From assembly GCA_036186865.1 (NCBI GenBank), contig AP025054.1:5075053-5139052 (forward strand): a stretch of DNA of 64,000 nt, written 5' to 3'. A model generated the notes under the pieces. That model saw nothing but the letters and a program-made list of their open reading frames with translations, was not told the origin of the DNA and ran no database searches. The first letter of the stretch is position 1. Every line of letters starts with the position of its first letter. Positions 44,833 through 58,900 of this stretch are shown one piece after another. Origin of the DNA: Eustoma russellianum. Lineage: Eukaryota > Streptophyta > Magnoliopsida > Gentianales > Gentianaceae. The position numbers and the translations under genes were made by a program.

Positions 44833-44999
44833 GGGAAAAGCATGTTCAAGTTAAAATTTTACTCAATTTAAGGTGAATCCAATTGGCATAAAATTTTAAA
44901 AAAAAATAAAAAATCATACTAAAAATAAAAATCGTCATGAAGAGAATGGGTGAGGCGTGTGCTGACCACTCAATTTAAAACGTGTGCCAACCACGACGA

Positions 45000-46808
45000 C
45001 TTTTACTTTGTCCCCCCTCTGTCAGAATAATAGCATCATCAGCCTATAAGCATAATTGCCCAAAGACCCTTCGCGCCACCCTTGCCTTCTCCTCAGCTAA
45101 CAACTCTTATTTTGTTTCCATCAGATTTTTCCGTTATATTTGTACAATTTCTTCATCTGAGATCCAACTGCTCTGATTTTTCTTAGTTATTGTTTCTTCC
45201 ATAACCCTCCTCCGTTTCTAAGGTACGGTTCAGTACTTTGCAATATTTGTTGTTCTTAGTATGTTTTGATTTACTACTTTTGTTGATGGGTTTTGTATTT
45301 GTGAGTGTTTCTGTTAGATTTGTTTTTTTTTTTCATGAAAATTGGCTGTGGGTTTTGGAATTTGATCAGTGCTTGATGGTCTTGAGAGGAGTTTGATTTC
45401 AGAAAATCTGGATGTTCTCCCAGGGGATTGACCTGTTTTTAATTTGATTCTGGAGCTTTTCGAAGCAAAATAGAAGTCATCCATGAAATTAGAGTTTCCC
45501 TTAATGTTGTTCCCCTTGTTTCTGTACAGCTTCCCTTGTATCCTAATCTGGTTTGTACGTTAGTCTTTGTGACAAATATATATTCATAGAAGCATATATA
45601 CATATGATTTACTGTGAGAAATAAAAGAAAATTATGTTAATCTTTTTCTTGATTATTAGTATTGTTGTTGTTGTTAGACCATGATTAAAAGATGAAGTAC
45701 ATGTGAAACTTAATGGTGGATGGATGGGAAGTCTTTATGAATTACAAAACTTGGACCAGGTGAATATCAAGTTTTTTTTAAAAAAAAAAAAAAGTGAAAA
45801 CTGAGACTGCTTTCTTGCATTTTATCATGGGCCACAACATTATTACCCTCATTTTCATGTTCTGATTTCACACAGAATTTCAATTTCAAATATACTCTTT
45901 ATATGTATGCTATGGAGCTTCAAATGTATGCACCTCTTGCACACAAGTTCCTGTCGTTCTATTTTTGGCTGATTCTTTATAAGTTCATACAAATGTTGGG
46001 GAATTTTAATTATGTCACTCTTCATTTCACCTGGCTTATAAAACTGTGATTTATGTATAAAATGAATTATTATTATTTTTGTTCTTTTACGTGTTCCATT
46101 TTCATTGGTTTGGATCAGTGAAGAATCCCTAGGCAACAGTTTCCCAATAGTCTTGCTACAAAATGATTGAAAGGGCTTTAATTGATTCTGAAATAGCACA
46201 AATGAACAAACGTGTTTTTGAAGATCTAGAGTTAGGTGAATGACAACTAAACTTCGAGCGGTAAAGGATTCCAGACAATTTAAATGCAAAGCCCATTGAT
46301 TCAAGATTCTCCAAAAATAGATTGGTACCCCTACCTGGGTTGACGTCTCCTTCTTAAGTTAGCTTAATTCTTTTGGAAAAGAGTCGTTCTGAGCTTTTGT
46401 GATTGAATTAATAGCTTTCCTTGAATTAACCAGTATTTCTCACTATTATATGTTACAGCATATTTTCGACATAGTGCACAGTCCATGATTCAGCAATGTC
46501 ATCTAGCTCAAACTAGAGTTATTCATAGTTTTAACCACCTCTAATATTGTGTTGAGCTGCTTGGGTTAGCCCTCGAGCTCAATTAGACAGATGAGCATTG
46601 TCCCAGTGGAGTATAAGCCATCTTGCACCCTAATCCGCATTATCTGAATCTGTAGAATAACACTTCTAAATGTGAAATGTTGCTGAATTATTTTCAGCAT
46701 ATGCTGCTAATGTTCGGATTTAGAAGTGTCTTGCTTGGCTCTATTTCGCCGGTCTACTTGGCAGCTCCTTTAAATATGTGTGGTTTACCTTCCATTTCCT
46801 CTTCTGCA
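45000..46808 (+). promoter_or_regulatory. 5' leader with long leader intron for the 46829 gene
   Basis: A plausible non-coding first exon ends with TTTCTAAG/GTACGG (donor at 45223). The acceptor CTTCTGCAG precedes 46809, 20 bases before the start codon. The intron of about 1.6 kb would lie wholly in the 5' leader; such leader introns often raise expression in plants. Transcript ends cannot be seen from sequence. Confidence 0.55.
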
Positions 46809-46828
46809 GATAATTCTGCTTTGCAAGA

Positions 46829-48407
46829 ATGGGTTACTTATTTAGGGACATGAATGAGGAGTCTTTATCGTTGCACCAAGGCATTAGCAAGTGCCCATTT
46901 CTGAGAAATATCAATGAGCCGACCAACTTCTCCTTCTCAACATCCATGTCTTTTCCTGCACCCGTAAGTTATCTTTTGTTGTTAATAACCTACGATGACT
47001 CTGTATTCTCTTTCATAACCTCTGAAATATTTAATTCATAATCATGAGATAGTCATTTTGAGACCTATTTAAGTTTGAAACTGCTCTCTGTCTTCTTACT
47101 AAATTTGCCAAATTAGAATGCTAGTAAAATTAGAATGCTCCTCAACGTATACTCCATTTTCGTATTCAGGTTCGTGACTTTGGAGCAAGTGGTCCCATAT
47201 TTGAAGATGGCCCCAACTTTGACATGGCTTTCAGGCTTTTTCATGGAAAAGGTGGTTTTGTCCCTCTTTCAGGAGGATCCTTCACCCCAACTGAGAAGCC
47301 AAGGTTTGAAACGATGACACCCCCGTTTAACCCTCTGGCAGCAAAAGCAGCCACAATCAGTCTCTCTGCTTTTGGACCTGGAGGACCATTTAGTTTTGAT
47401 GCCTTTTCGGAGAAGTGGAAGAATCAGAAAAAGAAGTCTGAGTCGTCAAAGAAAAAATCCTCAAAAGTAAGCAATTAGTCCCTTCATAACCTGCTTCTCA
47501 TTCTATTTGCTTTACGTAAAGGTACAGAGCAAGTTTGGTTTATATATTTCCATGCCTTCTTATGAAAAATAATGAAATTACATTGGGATCTATATTTTGT
47601 TAATAGAAACCACACCTTTATTTTAGGATTTATAGTTTATCTTAGAATCCACAAGTTATGTTGCTTATTTGAGGTACATATTAAAAGGAATGCGTTTTAG
47701 ACAGAATATATCCAAGATTCTTATCTTTATGCAACAAATGATATAATCTTTTTTCCCCTTTCTGATTATGTATCATCTTTCAGGGTGGAGATTCCTCACA
47801 TGAGGCAATGAGCAATGAATGGTTACAAACAGGGAGTTGTCCAATTGCTAAGTCCTACAGGTCTGTCAGTAAGGTGCTTCCCCTCGTAGCGAAGGCCCTT
47901 CAGCCTCCTCCTGGAATGAAGATGCGGTGTCCACCTGCTATTGTTGCAGCCAGAGCGGCTCTTGCACAAACTGCCTTTGCCAAGAATATCCGCCCCCAGC
48001 CTCTGCCCGCAAAAATACTTGTCATTGGTGTTCTAGGCATGGCAGCAAATGTTCCTCTAGGGGTATGGAGAGAACATACTGAGAAATTCTCTCCGTCATG
48101 GTTTGCAGCTGTGCATGCAGCAGTGCCGTTCATAGCTATGCTTAGGAAGTCCGTCTTGATGCCTAAGACAGCCATGGCGTTTACGATAGCAGCATCTGTT
48201 CTTGGACAGGTGATTGGATCTCGGGCAGAGCGTTATCGGCTTAAAACAGTTGCCAAAGAAAACTCGACTCTAGTTGCAACCTCGGTTAAAGGTGCTGAGC
48301 GTGGAGCAATTGCTGGAGTTAAAAATGGGCACTGTGGAGATAGTGATAACTGGAGTAAACTCCCTCTGTCTCTTTCTGGATCATCCTCGTCAGATGTGAT
48401 GTGCTGA
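46829..48407 (+). CDS. Unrecognised protein with three hydrophobic segments
   Basis: Three coding exons (46829-46963, 47170-47466, 47784-48407), all with GT-AG junctions in phase 0, encode 351 residues; stop TGA at 48405-48407. I do not recognise the family. The N-terminal third is polar, with VRDFGASGPIFEDGPNFDMA and a Lys/Ser-rich stretch (KWKNQKKKSESSKKKSSK, about residues 126-143). Then come QPPPGMKMRCPP and Ala-rich helices. Hydrophobic segments at about 222-239, 250-264 and 272-289 suggest a membrane protein with one to three spans. The C-terminal 60 residues are hydrophilic and Ser-rich. Clean splicing and a conserved-looking core argue for a real gene. It converges with PWR. Confidence 0.8.
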
Positions 48408-49359
48408 GCTTGTATTCTCCGGATAACGTACCGTGAGGCCTTAAGTACTTCATTGAATTGTTTACTTGATTTATTTGGATAGTGAAAGTACAGCAAAATC
48501 AGAATATTCTTGGGAGTGTTTATTTAACGCTCTTTGCGAGATAATAATGTAATAAAGGTGGGACCTATCTGATATTATGCACCATGCTTCTCTATTAATC
48601 CAATTACTAATGTACTGCTGAGGAAGATATTGAACTTTCAGCAATTTTTTCCTCTTTCTTTTTGTAGCAGTCTGATGGAGAATGAGATGAAGAAAGGAAT
48701 TTATTCCTTGAGTTTTTTTTTTTACTGTGCACAAAAATAGTAGTTTGCTTTTCGTAGTTGTGTCGTAAATGAGCAAAATAAAATAGGATTGTAAAGCACC
48801 GCCTTTTTGCTAATTTTTCTGTGTTCTGTAAAGTTGTACATCATGTGAGTTGAATCTGCTAACTCACCTTGTTCAATGAAATTATTATCATTGTCCAAGT
48901 TAAGAATGATTGTGGCACTTGACAGCCAACGTGGCTTAGTTCAGCTAGTAAAACCGTTCACCTTGTATTGTAAGGATTTGTGTGCGGATTGTGCTGCTAG
49001 CAAGCCCTCTTGGTGAGTGATCTATAACTCCATTGTAAGTCTTTCTAGACTATGGAAGTTTCTTCTCACCTGAAATTCTGTAGCGATGAAAGATTGTGCT
49101 GCTTGACAAAATAGTTTCAGGTCTGCGATTTAAGAACCAGTTCGTGTCCCTTAAGTCCCATAATAAGTTAGCATCAAATCTCTACTCATCTTTTTCTCTG
49201 ATTATTATGTCTCTTGTTGTTAATGACAATTAGGAAAATTTTGTGTGCTGATTTTGTCTTGATAAACTCAATAAGGCTTTGTTTTTCAAGCCCCTGACCT
49301 TTTATTTTCCCTGCAAAAATGAATGTTAAATGTAGATGGGATAACAAAGAGATTCCTAT
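48408..49359. other. 3' region of the 46829 gene, then spacer
   Basis: AAATAAAATAGG near 48776 offers a polyadenylation signal. Near 48930-48960, GTGGCTTAGTTCAGCTAG resembles a tRNA box A and might mark a degraded SINE, but no box B was found. No further gene. Confidence 0.45.
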
Positions 49360-50285
49360 CTTTTGTGGCTTCCTTTGCTCTTTGAATATTTTGGTCCATT
49401 TCAGTGGTATAATTGCACCATTGCTGACTCTTCTTTGAGCTACAGAAGAAGAAAAGGATTGTTGCAAGATTTTGAACATCACAACAGACAGCACGGTTGA
49501 GGGGGAAGCTGTTCTTGTTTCTGCAGTTTTTGACAAAGTCCTGAACCTTGCTGGAACAGGAAGGATCAGATCCTATGACTTGGTAATCTACCAATCTGAA
49601 CTTTTATGTTAGTCTCTTCATCATTTTGAACTTGTCGTTGCAGAAAAAAAAAGTATAAAAATACTATAGATAATGTTATTAAATTACATAGATATTTGTT
49701 GCTTGGAAAGCTGTCTCCTCAAAGCTGTCATAAGGGCTCTCCTGAAACAATGATGTATATGTGTGGCATTACTTTTGTTGGTAGATTCTTAGCTAACTCA
49801 TTCTTTTTGTATTCTCATTCTTTTTGTATTCTTTTTGTATTCTTTTGCGTACATCCGATCCTCCCATGATGGGAGCATCTAAGGCAATTGGGTAATGTTG
49901 TTGTATTAGTCGCGCCAAACAACCATGTCCTTTCCACTTGGGATCTTATTGTCTAATTCAGCTGTATGATTGCACCATTGCCAAATGCCAACTCATCTTT
50001 GAGCCATGCAAGAATGCAGACAATCTCATAAGATTTTGAACATAACATCAGACAACAGTGTAGAGGGAGCCTGTTCTTGCTTTTGCAGTTTTTGACAAAG
50101 TCTATGGGTCAGATCCTAAGATTTGGTAAATCTATCAATCTGAATTCTTTATGTTAGTTGCTTCAACGTTTTGAACGAGTCTTGTAGGAAAGAGTTATAA
50201 AAATGTTACATATATGTTATTAAAATACATAAATATACTTGTAGCTTCGAAAACTGCCAAGTTTATGTAAAACTGTCCCATCCTA
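49360..50285. repeat. Diverged local duplication, period about 550 bp
   Basis: Two segments (about 49400-49715 and 49960-50260) share colinear blocks: ATTGCACCATTGC, ATCTTTGAGC, AGATTTTGAACATAACATCA, TGCAGTTTTTGACAAAGTC, GGTAAATCTATCAATCTGAA and TTATTAAAATACATAAATAT, or near matches. Between them is a SINE family A tail fragment. Neither copy has a protein-like frame. Confidence 0.75.
49850..49904 (+). mobile_element. SINE-like element (family A), 3' fragment
   Basis: TGCGTACATCCGATCC followed by GAGCATCTAAGGCAATTGGG and TAATGTTGTTGT, the last 55 bases of the family. Confidence 0.65.
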
Positions 50286-50413
50286 ACTATCTGGAAACTA
50301 GTCTGTACTTCTTGTTTTTTACATTCCGTTTCATTGAGCAGGTTGATAGAAGACTAAGGCAAAGAACAAAGGCCGGCATTTAAGATTTATTTCTTTCTTT
50401 TTTTATTTCGAAG

Positions 50414-50656
50414 GGAGTCAATGACACTCTTCCTTGATTTTGGAATATGATGGAATAAAGCAAAATGATTCACTAAATTGGCTGCGCTTCTTATATTGTG
50501 AAATAACAATTGATCGACACAGCTTGACGCAATTTTCATTATGGATCATCGGAAAATAATCTCTGTGTATTTCTAACGCATGGGTATGGTTGAGTATATC
50601 CAATCATTCATACCTGTCATAGGTGGGAGCCTATAAGACAATGAAATAATGTTGTT
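50414..50656 (+). mobile_element. SINE-like element (family A), near full length
   Basis: It starts GGAGTCAATGACACTC, the same 5' end as the copy at 11254-11496, and runs colinearly to GACAATGAAATAATGTTGTT. Flanking T-rich sequence makes the target duplication uncertain. Confidence 0.8.
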
Positions 50657-51339
50657 CTTTTTTTCCATTTTGGTTTTTGGGATCCACATGTTCCTTTAGA
50701 TGTAAAAGGTTGTACTCCAACATTGATTGATCGATGTGTCTCTTTTATTCGATGGCATGGTGGGGTGTTGTTGCGTGGGGTTGGGGGGGGGGGGTATGGC
50801 GGTGTTTTTGCCGGAGATTTGATTGGTGTCAACGTAGAAGCTATTCGTGTACAAGGCATACGAAAGAGAAATATAAGTACTATGTGGACATACTTTCATC
50901 ATACACTGAGAAACTACAAATAAGTAGTGTTACAAATAAATACATTTTCAGAATGGCATGTTAGACAAAATAAATAAATAAATATTAAATAACCTTCAAT
51001 GACTGGCTATGGTTTTGTATTGACTTGTTCAGGAAATGGTGACAAGAAAAGAAGTTATATACTCACAAATGGCTTTACAATTATGATTATGCTCCCAGTT
51101 GAAAACTTGAGGCAGATAAATATTTCAAGAATCAACCACTGGAAAAGACGAATACGAAAAGGACTGATGTTTACTTGTTTAGTGTTTAAATAATATTGGA
51201 TCTGGAATTTTGTGGCACTGTATAATGGCCAAAAGCTGCCCTCAATCATACGAGTACCAAGATTCTACTTGCAAAGATCTTTTCCTTTCTTTGTTGTCTT
51301 TCCTTTGCCCCTCCTACTGCCACCCACCCACCCACCCAT

Positions 51340-51395
51340 CCATATCATAATCATATCCATTATATTCCAACAATAACAAAAGCTATCGCTAGGGT
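51340..51395 (-). mobile_element. TS-type SINE 3' fragment
   Basis: The minus strand reads CTAGACCCTAGCGATAGCTT, then TTGTTATTGTTGGAATATAA. Only the end of the element is left, next to AAT/AAC repeats. Confidence 0.5.
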
Positions 51396-51994
51396 CTAGA
51401 GAATAATAATAATAATAATAACAACAACAACAACAATAACAATTATAATAAATAAATAAATAACAGAGAAAAAATAATATTTTATTTTAGTGATGAAGGG
51501 GATGAAAAGAAAAGATTTTCTTGGTTGTGATAGTCCACCAGACCAATCTAACAAGCTTGCAGCACGATTGAACATGGTTGACCTAAATCGCGTTAGATTT
51601 CAATTAAATAGCCAAGAGGAAAACCTTATATATATATATATGATCTGGAAATTATGGCATTAGATCTTGATAAATCTGTATGTAATATCATTGTTTCTCC
51701 TTTTTTCAAGGAGTTTTTTGGTTTAGGACCAACAAACATGGAACTCATTACTTTATAATGAATACGATATATTAAGGCCAAAGGAATTGATCCTGGTAAC
51801 ATATCATATCCATGCGTTTTAATTTGTAAAACCAAAGTTTTTAATATTTGTGTATCTTTTAAGGAGCATGAAAAATTTGGATAACAATCAAATGAGATCG
51901 GTCCTGTACAAAGACTGGACTCAACCGAACTCAGGAGAGATTGTTCAAAGTTATTATGACGAATATCTCTAAGAACAATTAAGATCGATGTATC

Positions 51995-51996
<2 letters not shown>

Positions 51997-52036
<40 letters not shown>
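51997..52036. repeat. (TA)n microsatellite
   Basis: About twenty TA units in a row. Confidence 0.9.
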
Positions 52037-52038
<2 letters not shown>

Positions 52039-52916
52039 TTTCATTTAATATAATATATCAAAGAAAATATTCATATTTCATGTTCTCATATTTCTATGAA
52101 CTATTTTACTATCTTTTAATATTAAATTTGAAGTAAAAATCGAAATCCAAGTTCATCCCATTACACTAGAATTGATTTTTTAAAAGATAAATAATAAGCA
52201 TAATACAATGGTTCTTCTTCATGGTGAAAAACTTGATAAATTCGGACCTCCAGCTCAAAGTTGGAGCTTCCTCATCTTGTAGTTCATCCCAGAATACTTA
52301 TCAACGTGCAAATTGCAGTAGTACTATGTAACGCTGATTTTTTACATTATCAAATACTAACAATATTGTAAAAGGTGTAATTCATAAAATAACTTCACAA
52401 AAGATAGGAGGGTAATCAATTCTGAACTATGCTTCTTGTGCAAAGTGGTGTAAAGTAAGGCTTCGTATATCACATCACGAAACGATTCCACTCTTCTCAA
52501 ACCGACACAAACACAAAAGCCTAGTGTCTCAGGATTCTAGTAAGACTAACAAAAGCAACATGAGAGACAGAGAGGAATCCGAGACCAATGAAAAGAACGA
52601 GGTTAGAAATGCAACTTTTCCACTTCTGGAAAAACTGACAAACAGATTATTTGTGTATGAAGCTCATCAAATACAACAATTACAAAACAACATCAATATT
52701 ACAACCAACCTACCACTTCACCTTAATCAAAAACATAGAAAAAAACCATCCACTGCCCCGCACAGAGGAATGGAGGCTGCAAAAAGCTATTATACAAAAG
52801 CGGCAACGCGATGTTTGCCGCGCGGTCCTTCGCGGGGAGGCCCTTTCTGAAACTACTACATGCCTACATTACCCTGACCCCCTCCAGGGATCATCAATAC
52901 TTCCAGCCTGCCCACT

Positions 52917-55900
52917 TCATTGCTCAGCATGAGCAAAATGCATTCTAATGGCGGCCACTGGATCCGAAATGCCGGAACATTGTCCACCAACGACCATCCC
53001 ACCCATCTCACCACCATTAATCCCAACCATTCCTCTAGCTGTTTGTTGGGCAACAGACACTCCTTCAAACCCATTCCTTCTTTGCATCTCCAAAAGCAGC
53101 AGTTCTTTTTGCTGCTGCATACCCGCCAGAGGTGAAGGCCGAAGGTCGTTACTGCATACATGGTAGTCTGCTGTCCCATTGTTGCTGCCATGCTCTCTAG
53201 CTGGAAAATTTGACAAACCATTCAAATTCCGGCTTCCACCATTGACTCCATGTGATGGTTGCTGATCTGTTTCGGAGGGAAGAGAATTGGTGATATATCC
53301 ATCAGGATACTTTGGAATCAACACACTGGGGTTGGGCAAAGAAGGAAAGCCTGTTTGGATTCTGCTTCCATCCCAGAAACTGTAACTTGTAGCTCGAGCA
53401 TCCTCAGCACCATCAGAGCTATTGCAATCCAACTTTGACCCACCTGAATATCTAACCACAGACTGATCATCAGCTGCCCTGAAATTAAAAGACCTCCCTA
53501 CCTTTTCACTTTCACCATTGCCATTCTGTCTTACTACGGGGCTCGATTTCTGATGAGGAGGCTTCGTTAGGATTTGGCCAAAAAGTTTAACCTTCCCACT
53601 CTGCCGTGGTTTTTCCATGCCCAAGGAGACGTCTAACTGAAAACAATTATTTCGCAATTGTTCAAGGGAATGTAAAGGGCGCTCAGATGCAGAGGAGATT
53701 TGTTTAGTACTATTAGAATTCTTCAAGAGGCCATCACAAGCCAAATGTTGATCACCAAGCAAATTTCTGCCCACGAAATGGACATTCTGCAATTGTTCAG
53801 GGGAATGCAAAGGACGCTCAGATGCAGAACATATTTGTTTAGTGCCATTACACTTATTCAAGAGGCCATCACAAGCCAAGTGCTGATCATCAAGCAAATT
53901 TCTGCCCACAAGTTGGACATTTTGATGGGCAACAGGCTTGAAGCAACAGTTTTTGCCATTCAAGTCCCACAAGTTTGCTTCAGGTGGAGCATAACCTTCA
54001 AGTATCTGATGACCAACACTACCCAATAAAGAACTTCCAGAAAGATAGTGATCCCCTGATGTGGAAGGATGGCTATCTTGCTGAATACTCCCAATACCGA
54101 CAGCACTTGTCTTACCCTCTTTAGAAATACCCCAGTTAGCAGCAGCTGACACTTGAGATACCCATTTCATCGGAACAGGATAATTATTTTGCTGCAACTT
54201 CATAACACAAGGCTTTTCTGAAGATGACTCCAGCCCAAACTTCCGCAAGTTTCCAAGAAAATCACCAGAACCTAAAGAAGCTATATCGGCAGCAGCAGTA
54301 TTATCGTCATCAATTACATGTGCCTTCAAGTTTGCATCTTTGTCATTGTCTGAGTGAGTTGCACTTGGATCAGTGTCATCTTGTCTGCTAGTCTGGCTCC
54401 TGGCCTCAGAAACTATGGGCCCTTCTGTAATTGAGTCAGAAGTAAGAAGCTCATTGACAGCTCGGCTATCAGGTACATCACATAAGTTACTGGCCTTTCC
54501 CATGTGGGGTGCTGCGTTTCCTGAAGAGATCACTGAAGTACCTTCATCTGGTACATCCGCAGGCTTGCCACTTTGACACATCCGATCTTCAACAACCGCT
54601 CCCTGATCTACCTTCTCCATATGTGGATCATCAGTAATAGGATTGCCAGAGAGACATTTGGTGCCAATTGGGTCCACAACTGATGCATCATCAATCTCTA
54701 GTCTATTCAGAGCAGGCTCAGTATTTGACAAGTCCACAACATCTCGCTCAGTATTCAGTTGTAATTCATAAGATGGCAAATCTACCTCCATATTAGACAC
54801 AGGTTTCTCATCCGAAATACCTGAATCAGCCTCTACACAACCATTAGCCATGTCCTCATCAGTGATATTAACACCAATTTTTCCTGCAAGAATAGTTCCA
54901 GGACATACAGAATCTAATGCAAGACACTTGCAAGCCTTGCTGAAGAAGATCTTGCATTGATCCCTAGATCGCGTTCCAACACATCTTGAGATTGTGGCAA
55001 AATCCTTTCCATTGGATGACACGGACTGAACGAATATAGATTTCTCTTCATCGGTCCAATCAGTAGGATCTGTATCCCCACAATTAACATCTGAACAAGT
55101 TTCATCAATAGTTTGTATAACTTCTGGTTCCAAATTGGGCCAATTTGATGAACATATCTTCTGGTACTTGCGCTCATAGTAGCCATCCCCAGTGTCAGCA
55201 GCACTTGTGATGCAAGAACCCATGGCTTCTGATGACAAAGAACTGCAGATCCCAGCCAAGACATCTGCAGCCACAGTTTCTCTTTCATTCTCGTCCATAT
55301 TAAGACTACCTGACCTCCCCAGCAAATGACTACTGCCTCTCAAGATCTTGGACGACATCCCAAGAACATGCCTTGACGCACGATTTTGCTGAGTTTCTGG
55401 GCAATCCTCATCATTTGCTGCAATTGCTGATACTGCACCAAGTATATCAAGCGAAGCAGCATTAGCTTCACAAATCAATCTTTTGCCTGGTCCAACCAGA
55501 TAATTATTGGTCGAGAAGGTCTTTCCTTGCTTAGATAAGTCGGGATGCTTCTTAGCTTTCTTAAAAGAATCTGACTTATGATTCTTATAATAGAACTCAA
55601 TGCAATCAGCTGTTGTTTTGTGAGTTAGAAAGGAAGCAATTTTAGTAAAATCTTTCCCATAAGCAGCAAAATTTTCCAAAAAAATTTCTTTCTCCTCTTC
55701 ACTCCAAAAGTTTGTCATAAACCTCTCTTTTTCCGTTGCCCAGGGATCTTCCACCATTCCATTTGTAGACACAAACCTTCTTACCACCTTCTCCTTCTTA
55801 TCCAAGATTAAAGCTGGCATTTTCAATCCATTCCTCAAAGGCTTGAGTTGAAAATCTGAAATCAACTTGCAGACAAATTTAACCATCTCTGCATCAGGTG

Positions 55901-58900
55901 TCACTGTTAAATTCCCAGCTGTAATCACGAAAGGAGGCACAAATATGTAGTGAGATGCCAAAAACAATGTTTTCTGTGCCAAAAAGATATTGAAAAAAAT
56001 CTATATGTCCACAAAAGACCACAAAAACAACAGAACCCCAGACTGCCCCATGTTTCATTACTTTCATAACAATTATCTGTCTTTGCCTCACTGCATTTAC
56101 AAGTTACCAATTTTCACCAATCCATCAACACCGCATAAGACAACAGTTGCCTAGAAAATCTGATCATAGTTTTACCTTTCAATATTTGATTAGCAATATT
56201 AATGGCATACAAACAGCCAGACAACCAGCAAGAGGAAAAAAACAAAAAGATTAGATTACATTTCCCAACACGCCCTCCCCCACAAAAAGAAAAAATACCT
56301 CTCGTGCAATAGCAGAGGGAAGTAGCACCAAAATGCAGCATCCTATTGGTTAAAAGAAGCTAAATGATTAACACCCACATCTCAATAGTAAGCCACGGAA
56401 ACTAAATATTCTTAAATTAAGAATGTCAGAAGCAAGGGAAATAGACATACAATAACATAAAGTATATAAATATGTTAAAAACTTTCACATTATCCACCAG
56501 CGAATTATCATGTGAACGGTATCTCAGGAACAAGCAAATTATAGCGCGGCCAAAATACCATGAGGAGCTGAAAAAGGAAAAAAAGATATATTTGATTGCA
56601 ATGGGCATTGTGAAGATGCACGGTTGACTATTTGCCAATGGTATCATGCAATGGGGGCAAAGGAAGGGGGTGGGATGTGGAAGGCTCAGGTGAATTGCAG
56701 GCAGGGATAGGAAGCCAGCATATAAGTAATGTTATCATGAATCAGTGCATGATGAAGAAGGCCAGGTTAGGTTCTCAATGTAGCAGGGTGTTATTTCTCA
56801 ATTGCTGACTGCGCAATGGATGATGAGGAAGGAAGATGTTCCCATGGTCTCTATGCAAAAGGGGCTAAGAGACCATATATTTTAACCTTCAGGTTAGTCT
56901 GTGATTACAGACGCAGGATCTAGAGTTTCTTTCCATCACCAAATTAGACCAGGTTCAGAAGAGTAGCAAAAACTTCAACAAAAAAGTACGTAATATGCAA
57001 AACTGAATCTCTAAAGGGATTAATTTCCGAATCCCCGAATCCAAACCAAAAAGCTGAAATCCAAGCAAATCTGGTAAACCCACAGGAGAGAAGATGAGAT
57101 AAAAGCAAATGTAACAATCCAAGTAAATCTGGTAAACCCACAGGAGAGAAGATGAGATAAAAGCAAATGTAACATCAACAAACCAAAGCCAAATAACCAG
57201 GAAACTATGCCCTTTTCCTTTAACAATAAGCATTAATAGTTAGGCAGGAGCAAATGCTGCTTATCTCTGGACCATGAAGACTTCCACAAACCAATTACGG
57301 TTACAAAAAATCACTTTCCCCAAGGCACGGAAGAATTATAATTCACCAAACACAATTTTGACAAGAAGCTTTACCCGAATTAACAGAATAACATCAAAAC
57401 ATTAATTTGAAGGGAAGCTTTTGAGAAAGACGCGTCTAACACATGCATGAGCCTAACATTCCTCGCCCACATGGCCTCGTAATAAGATCAATACTCATTC
57501 AGATATCATATAACTTAACTGCACAAAGAATCGAAAAGCCATAGAGAATTAGCTCACCAGGGGAAAACAATCGGGTACGGAATGAGAAATGATATTTCTT
57601 ATGTCCATTCTGCAAAGCACGGAGGCAATGATCTATTTTTTTCTGAGACTTAACACGGTACTTCTTCGAAGAGAGTAGCCGAACATCTTCCTTCCAACGG
57701 TTTTGTAATACTCTGAACTTAAGAGCAATAACCCTCTCTTTAAATTTCTGAAAATGCTTTCTTCTCAAAAGTTGATCTTTGACAATCTCACTATTTTCTA
57801 TACAAATAATTCCAGCAACAGTATGCATATCAACAGTACAATGCTTGTTTGGTAGTAACTTGCAAAATTCTTCAGCAGCTCCATTTGCCATGTTTCTATT
57901 GGAAGCCCATATTAACCCATGTAACTCATCCTCTTCACCCAAGAATAGATTAGCATTACCTGGATAAGTTGAGAATCCGCATGATGAAGTTGGAAGACCA
58001 TCGCATTTTACATTATCATACATACTTTCAGTAGGACAGTTTGCATTCATGACCGCAGAAGTATCAATTTCTGGCTTAGATGCAATCTGAACATGATCGT
58101 CCCTTGAAAAAGGCCTATCAACAAACTTAGACATTGCACTGTCTGGACTTTCAACATCCTCACCTTTGACATTACTTTGCTGAAATTCGAGAGTTTTAGG
58201 CATTTTATGCACATCACCCTCTCCATGTAAAACAATATCTAGAGGAGCAGGCTGATGAGAAATATCAGAAGTGATCTCATGATTCCCAGAGAGTCTTGAA
58301 TGACCATCTGAGGACAATGAACTAGAAACAGATCCCGGAAGTCGTGGAACTTCAAGTTCAGTCATTGATTTCACTTGTCCTTCAAGCTTATCAATCTCAG
58401 ATTCAGTTGACTCAATTGCCTTCAAAACATCAGTTCTCCAAACAGACAGCTTGTTCAAAGCAGTGGATCTATAAAAGCCAGAATCTTCAGAGCTATGAAC
58501 ATCAGGTTGTAGCAACTTGTTGATGGAGGAACTTAAACACGCAATAGAGTCAAGGTCCAAACTTTCTAAGTTAAAAGTTGAATCCTCAACATGATTCTGA
58601 GACTTGATGCTTGGTGACATACTTAAGTTAGCCTTGTCTTGATCAAAGCTACTAGCCATGACACACTGCTTTTCCTCGATGCCTGTAAGTTATAAGCCAT
58701 GTGTTATTAACAGGACATATACCTTAGCTTGGCATTAAACCAATAGATATAAACAAATATGCACTACCATATACTTGACTGAAAAGCTGCACCATTTCAT
58801 TCTGATTCTACATCTCGTATTCCATATACAAGGATGACCTAAGCCCCTAGCTCCCTCATGATATAGGACAGATATGAAGAATCTCACATGAATTTTAAGA

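Larger units (their letters stand above)
50657..52500. other. Spacer between converging genes
   Basis: No gene is seen. It holds a G run at 50782-50793, a TS-type SINE fragment at about 51340-51395, a mixed AAT/AAC microsatellite at 51403-51441 and a TA dinucleotide run at about 51997-52036. The right part probably includes the PWR transcript end. Confidence 0.6.

Noticed and set aside
52524..52932. Plus-strand gene overlapping the PWR 3' end
   Set aside because: The frames are antisense to the PWR 3' untranslated region and coding end, without known domains or splice support.
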